Shown here: in pieces, positions 17,203-26,147 of the stretch
Layout of the letters: the number at the start of each line of letters is the position of its first letter
How positions within the stretch are numbered: the first letter of the stretch is position 1
Source: Pedobacter deserti
GTDB lineage: Bacteria; Bacteroidota; Bacteroidia; Sphingobacteriales; Sphingobacteriaceae
NCBI RefSeq assembly: GCF_024436415.1
Contig: NZ_JAFMZQ010000001.1
Location: forward strand, 1,798,001-1,862,000
Length of the DNA: 64,000 nt
Reading direction: 5' to 3'
Translations under genes and position numbers: made by a program
Notes under the pieces: generated by a model
What the model saw: the letters and a program-made list of their open reading frames with translations, nothing else
Told to the model about the DNA's origin: nothing
Database searches by the model: none

Positions 17203-17880
17203 TCAGGTGATTTGCCAGTCGACAGGGGATTTTCCATTGTCGGATAAAATGCTGTTTGCTTTTGAAAAGTGCCTGCATCCTAGAAAGCCGCTGTGGGCCG
17301 AGAATGGTGAGGGATGCGCAGCGGTAAGAATGCTGTGTCTGCTTGGGTCTATGAGCGCGGCTTTGTTTTGTGCAAAGCGGCCCCATAGCATAAACACGAT
17401 GCCTTCGCGCCCGGCAGAAAGTTTTGAAATGACGGTGTCTGTAAATATTTCCCAGCCCTTACCCTGATGCGATCCCGGTTCATGGGCTCTAACGGTCAGC
17501 GTAGCATTTAGCAGAAGAACGCCTTCATCCGCCCACTTCGTAAGTTCTCCATGGGCGGGGATTTGGAAGCCCTCTATATCCTCGCTTAGTTCTTTATAGA
17601 TATTTCGTAATGACGGCGGTGTTGCTACTCCTTTCTGAACCGAGAATGAAAGTCCATGAGCCTGTCCCGGTCCGTGATAAGGGTCCTGTCCGATTAAAAC
17701 CACCTTTACCGCATGGAAGGGGGTGTGGTTAAGCGCATTAAAAATATCTTTCCCTTTGGGATATATGGTTTTTCCGCTCGCTTTTTCCTCCGCAAGGAAG
17801 GTTTTAAGATCAGCCATATATGGCTTGCTGAACTCCTCTTCGAGGACATTCAGCCAGCTGCTTTCTAGGTTTACTGCCAT
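17203..17880 (-). CDS. ung: Uracil-DNA glycosylase
   Basis: Family 1 UDG removes uracil from DNA to start base-excision repair. The 225-residue product has the catalytic water-activating motif GQDPYHGPGQAHGLSF (about 65-80), the uracil-binding LLNATLTVR and the DNA-intercalating loop HPSPFSAHSGFLGCRHFSKAN near residues 190-210. Length is normal. It is convergent with lrp (2 bases apart) and follows one base after the thioredoxin-like gene upstream, so it may be read from that promoter. Confidence 0.96.
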   Translation of the reverse strand: MAVNLESSWLNVLEEEFSKPYMADLKTFLAEEKASGKTIYPKGKDIFNALNHTPFHAVKVVLIGQDPYHGPGQAHGLSFSVQKGVATPPSLRNIYKELSEDIEGFQIPAHGELTKWADEGVLLLNATLTVRAHEPGSHQGKGWEIFTDTVISKLSAGREGIVFMLWGRFAQNKAALIDPSRHSILTAAHPSPFSAHSGFLGCRHFSKANSILSDNGKSPVDWQIT

Positions 17881-17881
17881 G

Positions 17882-18397
17882 TTATTTCTCTAAGACCAAA
17901 TTTAGCAAGTCTTTTTCCAGGGTGACATGTGGTGTTTCTACAATTCTGCCGAGCTCCTTTTTTGTATCGTCGTAGATAATGAATGTAGGGACACGTTTGA
18001 TATCGAGGTTGTTTAGCAGACCTGAGCTGGCTTTTTTAGACCCGTCTACACATATAATCGTGAGACGTTTTTCATCAAATCCCAGCAGATCCAAAATCTT
18101 AAAGAAACGGGGAACCTGCGACTTGCTGTCTCCACACCACGTACCCATAACAAGGGTAATATGTGTATCATTTAACCGCGACTGTAATCCAGATAGAACT
18201 AGCGAGTCTGGTAGGTAAGCGGAGTATTCTGCGTCATATCGCTCTCTCATGTCCGGAAAATTGGCGACGCTGTCTCTGGTGCATAAGTCGATAAGGATAT
18301 GTCTGCCGAGCGGTTCATTGTAGGCTGTTTTGTTAATGGTTTGTGCTCCCAGGCTCATAAAGGTAAATAATAGGCATAAAGTAAAGACATATTTCAT
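17882..18397 (-). CDS. Secreted thioredoxin-like protein with CxxS site
   Basis: A 171-residue protein with an N-terminal signal peptide (KYVFTLCLLFTFMSLGAQ) and a thioredoxin fold. The active-site position reads TWCGDS, so the second cysteine of the usual CxxC is serine, while the cis-proline loop is present (RVPTFIIYDD). CxxS proteins tend to act as isomerases or bind thiol partners without net oxidation or reduction; this is family knowledge, not shown here. It is divergent from the small membrane protein gene at 18491 and probably co-transcribed with ung. Confidence 0.75.
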   Translation of the reverse strand: MKYVFTLCLLFTFMSLGAQTINKTAYNEPLGRHILIDLCTRDSVANFPDMRERYDAEYSAYLPDSLVLSGLQSRLNDTHITLVMGTWCGDSKSQVPRFFKILDLLGFDEKRLTIICVDGSKKASSGLLNNLDIKRVPTFIIYDDTKKELGRIVETPHVTLEKDLLNLVLEK

Positions 18398-18490
18398 TGC
18401 AGATACGGCGTTTTTCCGGCATGTTTAAATTACAAATTAAATCTGCTTTTAGTAATATAAACGCGATATTTGCAAAAAAATACTAAGTAT

Positions 18491-19030
18491 ATGCCAAACA
18501 TAGTTCGACTGATTTTAGGGTTTGTAGTCTTAGGGACTTCTGTGACGTTAATGGTTCTTAGTTTCTGGGGTTGGGGTATACTAGGAATATTATTGAGTAT
18601 TCTCATTTTTGTGACATATTTCTTCAATGAAAAGATGCTTTTGGCACAATGGTTCCTTAGAAAGGATAATCTGGATAAAGCCGAAGGTTTTCTTCGCCGC
18701 ATTAAAAATTACGAGAAAGAACTGATACGGGTGCAGCATGGTTATTATAATCTCCTGATTGGGCTTATCGAATCCAGAAAGGCACCTATGCAGTCGGAAA
18801 AGTATTTCAAGAAGTCCCTCTCGCTCGGACTGCATATGGATCATAATGTGGCATTGGCAAAGCTGAGTCTGGCTGGGATTGCCATGGCAAAGCGCAATAA
18901 ACGTGAGGCGCAGATGTATCTGAGTGAAGCCAAGAAAGCTGATAAAAATAAACTCCTGGCAGATCAGATCAAGCAGATGAAAGATCAGCTGGGTATGTTG
19001 GACAGACAGCAGCAGATCAGGTACAGATAA
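18491..19030 (+). CDS. Small membrane protein with TPR-like C-terminal part
   Basis: A 179-residue protein beginning MPNIVRLILG, with two adjacent hydrophobic helices (about 5-25 and 28-48) and then a helical cytosolic part with pairs of helices such as WFLRKDNLDKAEGFLRRI and LAGIAMAKRNKREAQMYLSE that look like degenerate TPR units. The upstream in-frame ATG at 18470 is less likely because family-like sequence starts at the hydrophobic segment. I do not recognise a function; it is probably a conserved Sphingobacteriaceae protein. Confidence 0.6.
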   Translation: MPNIVRLILGFVVLGTSVTLMVLSFWGWGILGILLSILIFVTYFFNEKMLLAQWFLRKDNLDKAEGFLRRIKNYEKELIRVQHGYYNLLIGLIESRKAPMQSEKYFKKSLSLGLHMDHNVALAKLSLAGIAMAKRNKREAQMYLSEAKKADKNKLLADQIKQMKDQLGMLDRQQQIRYR

Positions 19031-19040
19031 GCTGATGGAG

Positions 19041-19250
19041 TTATTTCTCGCTTAGTCTGTCGTAATTTTCTGGTCCGTCAAAATCGGATACCCGGCTTAC
19101 GATGTCTTCATCGTAAAGTTCCTGTTTCTTCTGGAAAAATAGTCTTTCGGATTGAATTCTTTTGATCAGCTGGCGTATTAGCGTAAGATCAAACTCTTCT
19201 TTGCTAAGTTTTATGCAGTATTCGCTTTCGTTGATTTCAAGTGTGGACAT
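19041..19250 (-). CDS. Small hypothetical protein
   Basis: A 69-residue acidic protein (MSTLEINESEYCIKLSKEEF) predicted to form two helices with a heptad-like centre (LTLIRQLIKRIQSERLFFQ). It is the only sensible frame between the upstream gene and lysS and has normal codon use. It lies downstream of the lysS terminator on the same strand, so it probably has its own promoter. Function unknown. Confidence 0.5.
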   Translation of the reverse strand: MSTLEINESEYCIKLSKEEFDLTLIRQLIKRIQSERLFFQKKQELYDEDIVSRVSDFDGPENYDRLSEK

Positions 19251-19280
19251 AGTCGTTATAGTTTATTCGCAGTAAAACTA

Positions 19281-19315
19281 AAAAAGCCTGCTAACAATTT
19301 TGCTAGCAGGCTTTT
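19281..19315 (-). terminator. Rho-independent terminator of lysS
   Basis: A perfect 12-base-pair stem (AAAAGCCTGCTA with TAGCAGGCTTTT, 19282-19293 and 19304-19315) with a 10-base loop, followed on the minus strand by a run of T. It lies 20 bases after the lysS stop. Confidence 0.9.
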
Positions 19316-19335
19316 ATGTAATTGTTAAACTTTTG

Positions 19336-21057
19336 TTAACTGAACCAGGCTGTTACTTCGTCCTTAGTTGGCATGACGAGGTCAAGTTTTAGTTTTTTTC
19401 GCATTCCTCCAAGATCATTAAACACTTTGTTGGGGTTTGCGGACCTGAGGTCTTCGATAGTATTGAAACCCATCTTGCGGATAGCCTCAACCCATTCTGC
19501 CGGAATCCCGGCCTCAACAAAATCCTGGTCGGAAGTTACTTTGGCTTTCTTTTCCGGCCTCATCTGCGGGAAGAACAAGACTTCCTGAATGGTCGACTGA
19601 TTGGTCATTAACATCACTAACCTGTCTATACCGATACCAAGACCTGATGTTGGTGGCATGCCATATTCAAGCGCACGAACAAAATCTTCGTCCATGGCCA
19701 TGGCCTCGTCGTCGCCCCGTTCTGCGAGTTTCAGTTGTTCCACCAGGCGCTCCTTTTGATCAATGGCGTCATTAAGTTCCGAATAGGCATTAGCGATTTC
19801 CTTACCGTTTACGAAAAGTTCAAATCGTTCTACCAAGCCTTCCTTGCTTCTGTGCTTCTTTGCCAATGGGGTCATCTCAATCGGATAGTCGGTGATATAA
19901 GTAGGCTGAATAAGGTTTGCTTCCACTTTTTCACTAAACAGCTCATCAATCAGTTTGCCTCGTCCCATCGTTGCATCAATCTCAACACCAAGTTTCCCGC
20001 ACACAGCCTTCAGTTCGTCTTCCGTCATCTCGGAGACGTCAATTCCAGCGTATTTCTCGATGGATTCGTACATGGTAAGCTTCTCGTAGGGGCCTTCAAA
20101 GTTGATCTCGTGCTGACCAACTTTTACTACCGGCGTGCCATGTATAGCAAGTGCCACCTTTTCAAGGCAGGTCTCTACCATATCCATCATCCATATATAG
20201 TCCTTATAGGCTACATATATCTCCATAGCCGTGAATTCCGGGTTATGGGTACGGTCCATGCCCTCGTTACGGAACATTTTGCCGAATTCGTATACACCGT
20301 CAAATCCGGCCACAATCAGGCGTTTCAGATACAGCTCATTAGCGATACGCAGATATAGAGGCATGTCCAGCGTATTATGGTGTGTAGCAAAAGGCCGGGC
20401 TGCTGCACCCCCGTGTATGGGCTGTAAAATCGGCGTCTCAACCTCCATCCAGCCCTGGCTGTCGAAGAAATTACGCATAGTATTAATCACCTTGGAGCGA
20501 TTAATGAAGATTTGTTTAAAATGGGGGTTAACAGTAAGGTCAACATACCGCTGTCTGTACCGCAGCTCAGGATCTGTAAAGCCGTCGTAAACATGTCCTT
20601 CCTCATCCCTTTTCACGACAGGCAAAGGTTTCAGAGACTTTGACAACAGTTTCATAGAAGTTACATGTACCGATATCTCACCAGTTTGGGTAGTGAACAC
20701 AAAGCCCTGTATACCGATAAAATCCCCGATATCCATGAGTTTCTTAAAGACGGTATTGTATAAAGTCTTATCCTCTTCGGGGCACAGGTCGTCGCGTCGC
20801 AAATAAAGTTGCACCCGGCCAGTGGAGTCCTGAAGTTCTACGAACGATGCATTTCCCATGATCCGGCGCGACATGATCCTGCCAGCAAGTGTAATGTTCT
20901 TATAGGCCGTTTTGTCCCGTTCGTAATTGGCAAGTATATCTGCGGCGTTCGCATTTATCTCAAATGCTTCGGCGGGGTAGGGGTTAATGCCTAGCTCACG
21001 GAGCTGGCTCAATGAACTTCTGCGTAGAAGCTCAAGTTCTGACAATCCTGTACTCAT
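19336..21057 (-). CDS. lysS: Lysine--tRNA ligase (class II)
   Basis: Charges tRNA-Lys. The 573-residue product has the anticodon-binding OB fold (about 55-165), class II motif 2 FRNEGMDRTHNPEFTAMEIY (about 260-280) and motif 3 GLGIGIDRLVMLM (about 480). After the catalytic core, about 65 extra residues form a helix-hairpin-helix-like domain (IPAEWVEAIRKMGFNTIEDL). This extension is common in Bacteroidota and explains the length beyond the usual 500. A 19-base hairpin (21066-21084) lies just upstream of the start codon. Confidence 0.96.
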   Translation of the reverse strand: MSTGLSELELLRRSSLSQLRELGINPYPAEAFEINANAADILANYERDKTAYKNITLAGRIMSRRIMGNASFVELQDSTGRVQLYLRRDDLCPEEDKTLYNTVFKKLMDIGDFIGIQGFVFTTQTGEISVHVTSMKLLSKSLKPLPVVKRDEEGHVYDGFTDPELRYRQRYVDLTVNPHFKQIFINRSKVINTMRNFFDSQGWMEVETPILQPIHGGAAARPFATHHNTLDMPLYLRIANELYLKRLIVAGFDGVYEFGKMFRNEGMDRTHNPEFTAMEIYVAYKDYIWMMDMVETCLEKVALAIHGTPVVKVGQHEINFEGPYEKLTMYESIEKYAGIDVSEMTEDELKAVCGKLGVEIDATMGRGKLIDELFSEKVEANLIQPTYITDYPIEMTPLAKKHRSKEGLVERFELFVNGKEIANAYSELNDAIDQKERLVEQLKLAERGDDEAMAMDEDFVRALEYGMPPTSGLGIGIDRLVMLMTNQSTIQEVLFFPQMRPEKKAKVTSDQDFVEAGIPAEWVEAIRKMGFNTIEDLRSANPNKVFNDLGGMRKKLKLDLVMPTKDEVTAWFS

Positions 21058-21065
21058 ATTTTTTA

Positions 21066-21084
21066 TATAAGGCGAGGCCTTATA
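21066..21084 (-). promoter_or_regulatory. Hairpin in the lysS 5' leader
   Basis: A perfect 8-base inverted repeat with a 3-base loop, TATAAGGC-gag-GCCTTATA, ends 8 bases from the lysS start codon. There is no T run after it on the minus strand, so it is not a classical terminator of the upstream acyl-CoA ligase gene; it may affect translation start of lysS. Confidence 0.4.
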
Positions 21085-21155
21085 GCTACTTGTATATAAT
21101 AAAAATTATGCGAAAATACGCATTTGCCAGAATTTTCGATGCATGATAACAAAGA

Positions 21156-23069
21156 TCAGGTCAGATCGCTGGTTTCCGCATACATCTGGTTGATGACCGC
21201 CGAATAGCGTGTTTCAATTACTTTTCGTTTGGCTTTCAGAGTAGGGGTGATTTCGCCCTCGTCTATACTGAACGGCGTACGTTTAATTTTGAAGCGTTTG
21301 ATCTGTTCAAATTTTGCAAGCTCGGCAGAAAGTGCTTTGATATCTTTAGCAATCCAGCTGATGATTTCCTGGTCTTCGATAAACTGCTCGGGCTGCTGAA
21401 AGAATGACTCACTCAGCCCGAACTGCTCTTGCAGATTTTCCTTGTTTGGAATTATTATCGCAGTGAGATACTCACGTTTGTCGCCAATAAGAAATAACTG
21501 GTCTATTTTCAGACTCTTTAAATAGATGTTTTCCACTGGAGTGGGGTATACGTTTTTCCCGTAAGCGTTCACGATCATATTTTTTAGACGATCGGTGATT
21601 TGCAAGTTGCCTTTATAAAAGCGGCCTATGTCTCCTGTATGAAACCAATTGTCCTTATCGATAGCCTGCGCCGTTTCTGCGGGCTTATTAAAATAACCTT
21701 GCATTACACAATGTCCACGAACAATAATTTCCCCTTCCGCGCACTCGTAACCTTCGTTGAAATTATGATGTGTTTGAATGCTGACTATCTTTTTTGACTC
21801 AACGTCCTGTATGCCTACCTCTATACCTGGTATGACGCGTCCTACGGTGCCATATACTTGGCGGTGATATTCCGTAACGGCCATCACGGGTGATGTCTCC
21901 GTAAGTCCAAAGCCCTCAAGGATCTTGATGCCCAGATTTCCGAAAAATTCTCCAACGTTTCTTGGAAGTGCAGCGCCTCCGGAGATCATAAATTTTAATC
22001 TTCCTCCTGTTTTTTCCTTTATTTTACTGAAAACCAACCGCTCGGCTAAGGCTTTCTTTGCTGACAAGATAGGGCCGGTGCTCTTGCCATTTGCTCTGGA
22101 CTGTCGGTATTGTTGCCCTGTTTCCAGTGCCCAGGTAAAGATTTTGGCCTTAAACCCGCCCCCGGCAGTTCCGCTCTTAATGGCCTTGTCATGGATCTTT
22201 TCCAGTAGTCTTGGGACGCAATTCATCACTGTAGGCTTCACCTCCGCCATATTACGGGCAAGCAGCTCAAGGCTTTCTGCAAAGGCGATCTTGCATCCCT
22301 GAGCACAGCAGACGTGATAAGTTGCTGTCCGTTCAAACACGTGCGACAGAGGGAGGAAAGAAAGGAACGTCTCGGTTTCATCTATGACAGGGATCTGCTC
22401 CAGACATACCTTTACGTTCTCCACAAAGTTATAGTGGGAAAGCATTACACCTTTTGGTGTACCCGTAGTGCCAGAGGTATAGATAAGTGATGAGATATCG
22501 GCGGGCTGAATAGTCTCCCGAAGCTTTTCAATCGCAGCTTTCTCGGAAGGCAGCAACGCTTCCTTCGTTTGAAGTATGTGCTTAAGCGGAGTGACCTCCG
22601 CAGATAAGTCGTCCGGAACCGCTACTTTGTCATACTCATCAAAAGCCGGTATGATATATTGAAGGCGTTTACATCCTCCTGCTATCTTTAGGATCTTTCG
22701 GAACAGAAAGGCATTGCCAATCAGTATCGCCCTGATGCCCGAATCGTTTATGATATATTCTACTTCCTGTGCTGCTAGTGTAGGATAGATCGATACATTG
22801 ATAGCTCCAATTTGCTGAATACCTTGATCGTAATAAACATATTCCGGCGAGTTTTCAATCATAAGACCCATTCGATCTCCCTTTTTTATCCCACTTTCGA
22901 GGAAGTATGCCGATATCGCGTCGGCTCTGGAAAGCGTCTGCTCATAGGTAATCTCATTCCACTTGCCATCCTCTTTTTCGAGGAGAAAAGTGGCTGAAGG
23001 GTTGTGAATATTTTTTACAACATTACGAAGCAGACTAGGTATAGTGGAAAGCTCGTCAAACGATAGCAT
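21156..23069 (-). CDS. Long-chain fatty acid--CoA ligase (AMP-forming)
   Basis: A 637-residue ANL-superfamily enzyme that activates fatty acids through an acyl-adenylate to acyl-CoA. Visible motifs: P-loop SLIYTSGTTGTPKGVMLSH (about 190-210), A5 GFGLTETSPV, the WFHTGDIGRF hinge region and the C-terminal core K in the PTLKAKRKVI tail. Length fits the FAA1/FadD15-like group common in Bacteroidota. It stands alone between iscA and lysS; substrate chain length cannot be inferred. Confidence 0.92.
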   Translation of the reverse strand: MLSFDELSTIPSLLRNVVKNIHNPSATFLLEKEDGKWNEITYEQTLSRADAISAYFLESGIKKGDRMGLMIENSPEYVYYDQGIQQIGAINVSIYPTLAAQEVEYIINDSGIRAILIGNAFLFRKILKIAGGCKRLQYIIPAFDEYDKVAVPDDLSAEVTPLKHILQTKEALLPSEKAAIEKLRETIQPADISSLIYTSGTTGTPKGVMLSHYNFVENVKVCLEQIPVIDETETFLSFLPLSHVFERTATYHVCCAQGCKIAFAESLELLARNMAEVKPTVMNCVPRLLEKIHDKAIKSGTAGGGFKAKIFTWALETGQQYRQSRANGKSTGPILSAKKALAERLVFSKIKEKTGGRLKFMISGGAALPRNVGEFFGNLGIKILEGFGLTETSPVMAVTEYHRQVYGTVGRVIPGIEVGIQDVESKKIVSIQTHHNFNEGYECAEGEIIVRGHCVMQGYFNKPAETAQAIDKDNWFHTGDIGRFYKGNLQITDRLKNMIVNAYGKNVYPTPVENIYLKSLKIDQLFLIGDKREYLTAIIIPNKENLQEQFGLSESFFQQPEQFIEDQEIISWIAKDIKALSAELAKFEQIKRFKIKRTPFSIDEGEITPTLKAKRKVIETRYSAVINQMYAETSDLT

Positions 23070-23151
23070 AGTGTTTTTGGTTAGTTAGCGAGGCACAATG
23101 ATAAAAGTTTACAATAATAAATGCAATTCGGGTCAATTTGTTTGCCATAAA

Positions 23152-23177
23152 AAAAGGGTGCCTTCCAGCACCCTTTT
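23152..23177 (-). terminator. Terminator after the iscS-iscU-iscA genes
   Basis: A perfect 10-base-pair stem (AAAAGGGTGC with GCACCCTTTT) and 6-base loop, followed on the minus strand by seven T. It lies 19 bases beyond the iscA-like stop. Confidence 0.9.
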
Positions 23178-23195
23178 CTTTCGCATTTTTTCAAG

Positions 23196-23522
23196 CTATA
23201 CAGAGAAACTCTCTCCGCAGCCACAAGAACGGCTGGCATTCGGATTGTTAAAATTAAACCCTTTGCCATTCAGCCCGTCCGAAAAATCAAGTTCCGTACC
23301 CGCCAGATATAGGAAGGATTTCATATCTAAAGCAATCTTGATACCCTTGTCTTCAAAAAACTGGTCACCCGTTTTTTCTTCGTTGTCAAAATCCAGGTTA
23401 TAAGACAAACCCGAGCAGCCTCCGCCTTTAACAGAGACCCGTAAAAAGTAGCTGTTATCCAGCGCTGAATCTTGCATCAGATGGTCAATCTTACTTTTCG
23501 CTTTATCGGTGATCGTAATCAT
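23196..23522 (-). CDS. iscA: Iron-sulfur assembly A-type carrier protein (IscA/ErpA family)
   Basis: A 108-residue HesB/IscA-family carrier that receives Fe-S clusters from the scaffold and passes them to apoproteins. All three cluster-ligand cysteines are visible: VKGGGCSGLSY and the C-terminal SCGCGESFSV. It is the last gene of the iscS-iscU-iscA run (42 bases after iscU) and is followed by a terminator. Assignment to IscA rather than ErpA or SufA is by neighbourhood. Confidence 0.93.
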   Translation of the reverse strand: MITITDKAKSKIDHLMQDSALDNSYFLRVSVKGGGCSGLSYNLDFDNEEKTGDQFFEDKGIKIALDMKSFLYLAGTELDFSDGLNGKGFNFNNPNASRSCGCGESFSV

Positions 23523-23564
23523 AAATCTAAAAATTATACCCTTGCTGGACTAACCACTTATTGA

Positions 23565-23978
23565 TTAATGGTGAGATTTAGCAAGTTCGATTGGCTCCAA
23601 GCCATTTTTTACACGATAGTCGTTAATGGCGGATTTGATCGCATCTTCTGCCAGTACCGAACAGTGAATCTTCACAGGAGGTAAAGCCAGTTCTTCCACA
23701 ATATCCATATTGTCGATAGCCAATGCTTCGTCTACCGTTTTCCCCTTTAACCACTCTGTGGCTAGCGAGGAAGAAGCAATCGCTGATCCGCAACCAAATG
23801 TCTTGAACTTCGCGTCAGTAATAACGTTGTTCTCGTTCACTTCAATTTGTAAACGCATAACGTCTCCGCACTCAGGAGCCCCAACCAGGCCGGTCCCTAC
23901 AGATTTACTGTCTTTATTTAAAGTACCAACGTTTCTTGGGTTGGTATAATGTTCCATTACTTTTTCTGAGTATGCCAT
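23565..23978 (-). CDS. iscU: Iron-sulfur cluster scaffold protein IscU
   Basis: The 137-residue scaffold on which [2Fe-2S] clusters are built. The three ligand cysteines and the aspartate that favours cluster release are present: GAPECGDVM, FGCGSAIASSS and KIHCSVLAEDAI. The LALPPVKIHC stretch includes the LPPVK motif bound by the HscA chaperone, although no hscA/hscB lies here. Located 12 bases after iscS. Confidence 0.96.
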   Translation of the reverse strand: MAYSEKVMEHYTNPRNVGTLNKDSKSVGTGLVGAPECGDVMRLQIEVNENNVITDAKFKTFGCGSAIASSSLATEWLKGKTVDEALAIDNMDIVEELALPPVKIHCSVLAEDAIKSAINDYRVKNGLEPIELAKSHH

Positions 23979-23990
23979 AATATTAGTTTT

Positions 23991-25202
23991 TTAGTGTTCT
24001 GCCCACTCGATTTTACTTAAATCAATTCCTTCCTTAAACATTTCCCATAGCGGTGAAAGGTTTCTCAGATGGTTAACGGCGTTTTTGGTGTTTTCTATTG
24101 CGTAATCAATTTCCTCCTCTGTAGTAAACCGCCCCAGTCCGAATCTTATCGAAGAATGTGCCAGATCGTCTGAAAGGCCCAGGCTTTTTAATACATAAGA
24201 CGGTTCTAAGGAAGCTGAAGTACATGCTGAGCCCGAAGAAACAGCCAGATCTTTCATCGCCATCATTAAACCTTCTCCTTCGACATATTTAAACGATATG
24301 TTAGACACATGTGGCAAACGATGCTGCACATTTCCGTTTACATAGCTTTCTTCAAGCTCCGTAAGGGAACGCTCAAGTTTGTCGCGCAATGCTGACAGAC
24401 GCTGTGCTTCCTGATCCATTTCCAGCCGGCACAGCTCACAAGCTTTGCCTAATCCCACAATGCCGGGTACATTTAATGTCCCTGAGCGCATTCCACGTTC
24501 ATGGCCGCCGCCATCCATTTGTGCTGTTACCTTAACCCTCGGGTTTTTGCGGCGTACATATAATGCGCCCACACCTTTAGGTCCGTACATTTTATGGGCC
24601 GAAAATGCCATAAGGTCAATGCCATCTTCATTTACGTTTACAGGAATTTTACCAACAGCCTGTGTAGCGTCGGTCATGAAAAGGGCGCCATGGCTGTGTG
24701 CGATAGCTGCGATTTCCTTAATTGGTTGAATAACGCCAATCTCGTTATTTCCATACATAATCGTAACCAGGATGGTTTGTTCGGTCATTGCAGCCTCAAG
24801 TTCCTGAAGATCAATAAGGCCATCTTCCTTAACTTTAAGATAAGTGACCCGCGCACCTACTTTTTCGAGGTGTTTACAGGTATCTAGAACCGCTTTATGT
24901 TCTGTGGTCGCCGTAATAATATGGTTACCCTTATCCTGGTACATTTCAAACACTCCCTTTATGCCAAGGTTGTCTGCTTCGGTAGCGCCGGATGTAAATA
25001 TGATTTCTTTCTCTGTACAGCCAATCAGTTTAGCAACCTGCTCACGGGCATAGTCTACTGCCTCTTCTGCAACCCAGCCGAAAGCGTGATTGCGGCTTGC
25101 CGCATTGCCAAATTTATTTGTGAAGTAGGGTAACATTGCTTCTAAAACTCTCGGATCGAGAGGTGTCGTAGCATTATTATCCAGGTAAATAGGAAGTTCC
25201 AT
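23991..25202 (-). CDS. iscS: Cysteine desulfurase IscS
   Basis: A PLP enzyme that takes sulfur from cysteine for Fe-S clusters and thio-modified tRNAs. The 403-residue product has the PLP lysine in [18 protein letters not shown] (about 203) and the mobile catalytic cysteine in [17 protein letters not shown] (about 325). It heads iscS-iscU-iscA; there is no IscR regulator, which is usual in Bacteroidota. A minus-strand TACATTTG box (complement of 25227-25234) lies 24 bases upstream of the start and is a likely -7 box. Confidence 0.96.
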   Translation of the reverse strand: MELPIYLDNNATTPLDPRVLEAMLPYFTNKFGNAASRNHAFGWVAEEAVDYAREQVAKLIGCTEKEIIFTSGATEADNLGIKGVFEMYQDKGNHIITATTEHKAVLDTCKHLEKVGARVTYLKVKEDGLIDLQELEAAMTEQTILVTIMYGNNEIGVIQPIKEIAAIAHSHGALFMTDATQAVGKIPVNVNEDGIDLMAFSAHKMYGPKGVGALYVRRKNPRVKVTAQMDGGGHERGMRSGTLNVPGIVGLGKACELCRLEMDQEAQRLSALRDKLERSLTELEESYVNGNVQHRLPHVSNISFKYVEGEGLMMAMKDLAVSSGSACTSASLEPSYVLKSLGLSDDLAHSSIRFGLGRFTTEEEIDYAIENTKNAVNHLRNLSPLWEMFKEGIDLSKIEWAEH

Positions 25203-25226
25203 GTGTTATATATGCTTAATGATATA

Positions 25227-25234
25227 CAAATGTA
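25227..25234 (-). promoter_or_regulatory. Putative -7 box of iscS
   Basis: The minus strand reads TACATTTG, matching TAnnTTTG, upstream of the iscS start. The -33 element is not at the usual distance. Confidence 0.45.
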
Positions 25235-25323
25235 CGAAAAAAGAATGCCAATAATTATAAATAATAGCTATGAGAGTATAACTGAAAACTGCATTTTTAC
25301 ATTTAAATAACGTACCTAATGCT

Positions 25324-25734
25324 ATGAAAAGGATTGAACACATAGGGATTGCTGTAAAAGATATGGAAGCGTCGTGCATGGTATATGAAAAGCTGCTGGG
25401 TGTGTCATGCTATAAACGGGAAACCGTAGATAGTGAAGGAGTTAACACCGCATTTTTTAAAGTCGGTGCAAACAAGATAGAATTGTTATCTGCCACGAGT
25501 GCGGATAGCGCAATCAAGAAATTTTTAGATAAGCGTGGTGAAGGTATTCATCATATAGCTTTCGATGTAGACGATATAATGCTGGAAATGGAACGTCTTA
25601 ATAAGGAAGGATTTGTGTTGCTTAACAACAAGCCAAAAAAAGGAGCCGACGGGAAACTGATCTGCTTCGTGCATCCTAAAGATACAAACGGTGTGTTAAT
25701 AGAGCTATGTCAGGACATCAGGGCAGACATATAG
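25324..25734 (+). CDS. mce: Methylmalonyl-CoA epimerase
   Basis: Interconverts (2R)- and (2S)-methylmalonyl-CoA for propionate/succinate metabolism. The 136-residue product is a vicinal oxygen chelate fold with the metal ligands in RIEHIGIAVKDM (His), GEGIHHIAFDV (His) and GVLIELCQ (Glu). Length is normal. The methylmalonyl-CoA mutase genes are not in the window. Confidence 0.93.
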   Translation: MKRIEHIGIAVKDMEASCMVYEKLLGVSCYKRETVDSEGVNTAFFKVGANKIELLSATSADSAIKKFLDKRGEGIHHIAFDVDDIMLEMERLNKEGFVLLNNKPKKGADGKLICFVHPKDTNGVLIELCQDIRADI

Positions 25735-25758
25735 CGTTTCGCCTTATTTGTATTTGTA

Positions 25759-25790
25759 TTTGTAAATTCAAAATAAAAAAAGGATATTTG
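25759..25790 (+). promoter_or_regulatory. Promoter of rpmE2
   Basis: TTTG (25759-25762) and GATATTTG (25783-25790, one mismatch to TAnnTTTG) are 20 bases apart. The TTTG is the last of three TATTTG units (25745-25762), so there may be staggered -33 choices. Confidence 0.65.
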
Positions 25791-25830
25791 CAACCTTAAA
25801 ATAAGCGACTAACAAGTACATAACAATAAT

Positions 25831-26079
25831 ATGAAAAAAGATCTGCATCCATCAAACTATAGATTTGTTGTATTCAAAGATATGTCTAACGACTATGCTT
25901 TTTTAACTAAGTCTTGTGTAGATACTAAAGAAACGATTCAATGGGAAGACGGAAATGAATATCCACTTTACAAATTGGAGATTTCTCACACTTCACACCC
26001 ATTTTATACTGGTAAAATGAAGCTTGTTGATACAGCTGGTCGTATCGACAAATTCAAGACCCGTTACGCTAAGAAATAA
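25831..26079 (+). CDS. rpmE2: 50S ribosomal protein L31 type B
   Basis: An 82-residue large-subunit protein. It begins [20 protein letters not shown], and has the later [21 protein letters not shown] pattern of type B L31. It lacks the zinc-binding cysteine set of type A L31 (only one Cys is present), so it needs no zinc. A promoter lies 40 bases upstream and a terminator just downstream; it is monocistronic. Confidence 0.97.
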   Translation: MKKDLHPSNYRFVVFKDMSNDYAFLTKSCVDTKETIQWEDGNEYPLYKLEISHTSHPFYTGKMKLVDTAGRIDKFKTRYAKK

Positions 26080-26101
26080 TACATTTCTATTAAAGTTTTT
26101 G

Positions 26102-26134
26102 AAGTCCCGTGGCTGTTGCTACGGGACTTTTTTT
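26102..26134 (+). terminator. Terminator of rpmE2
   Basis: A perfect 9-base-pair stem (AAGTCCCGT with ACGGGACTT) around a 10-base loop, followed by seven T. The T run is the start of a TATTTTTG -7-like box (26134-26141) for the next gene. Confidence 0.9.
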
Positions 26135-26147
26135 ATTTTTGCGTCTT

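Noticed and set aside
19735..20358. 207-codon open frame on the plus strand
   Set aside because: Lies inside lysS on the opposite strand; lysS motifs are unmistakable there.
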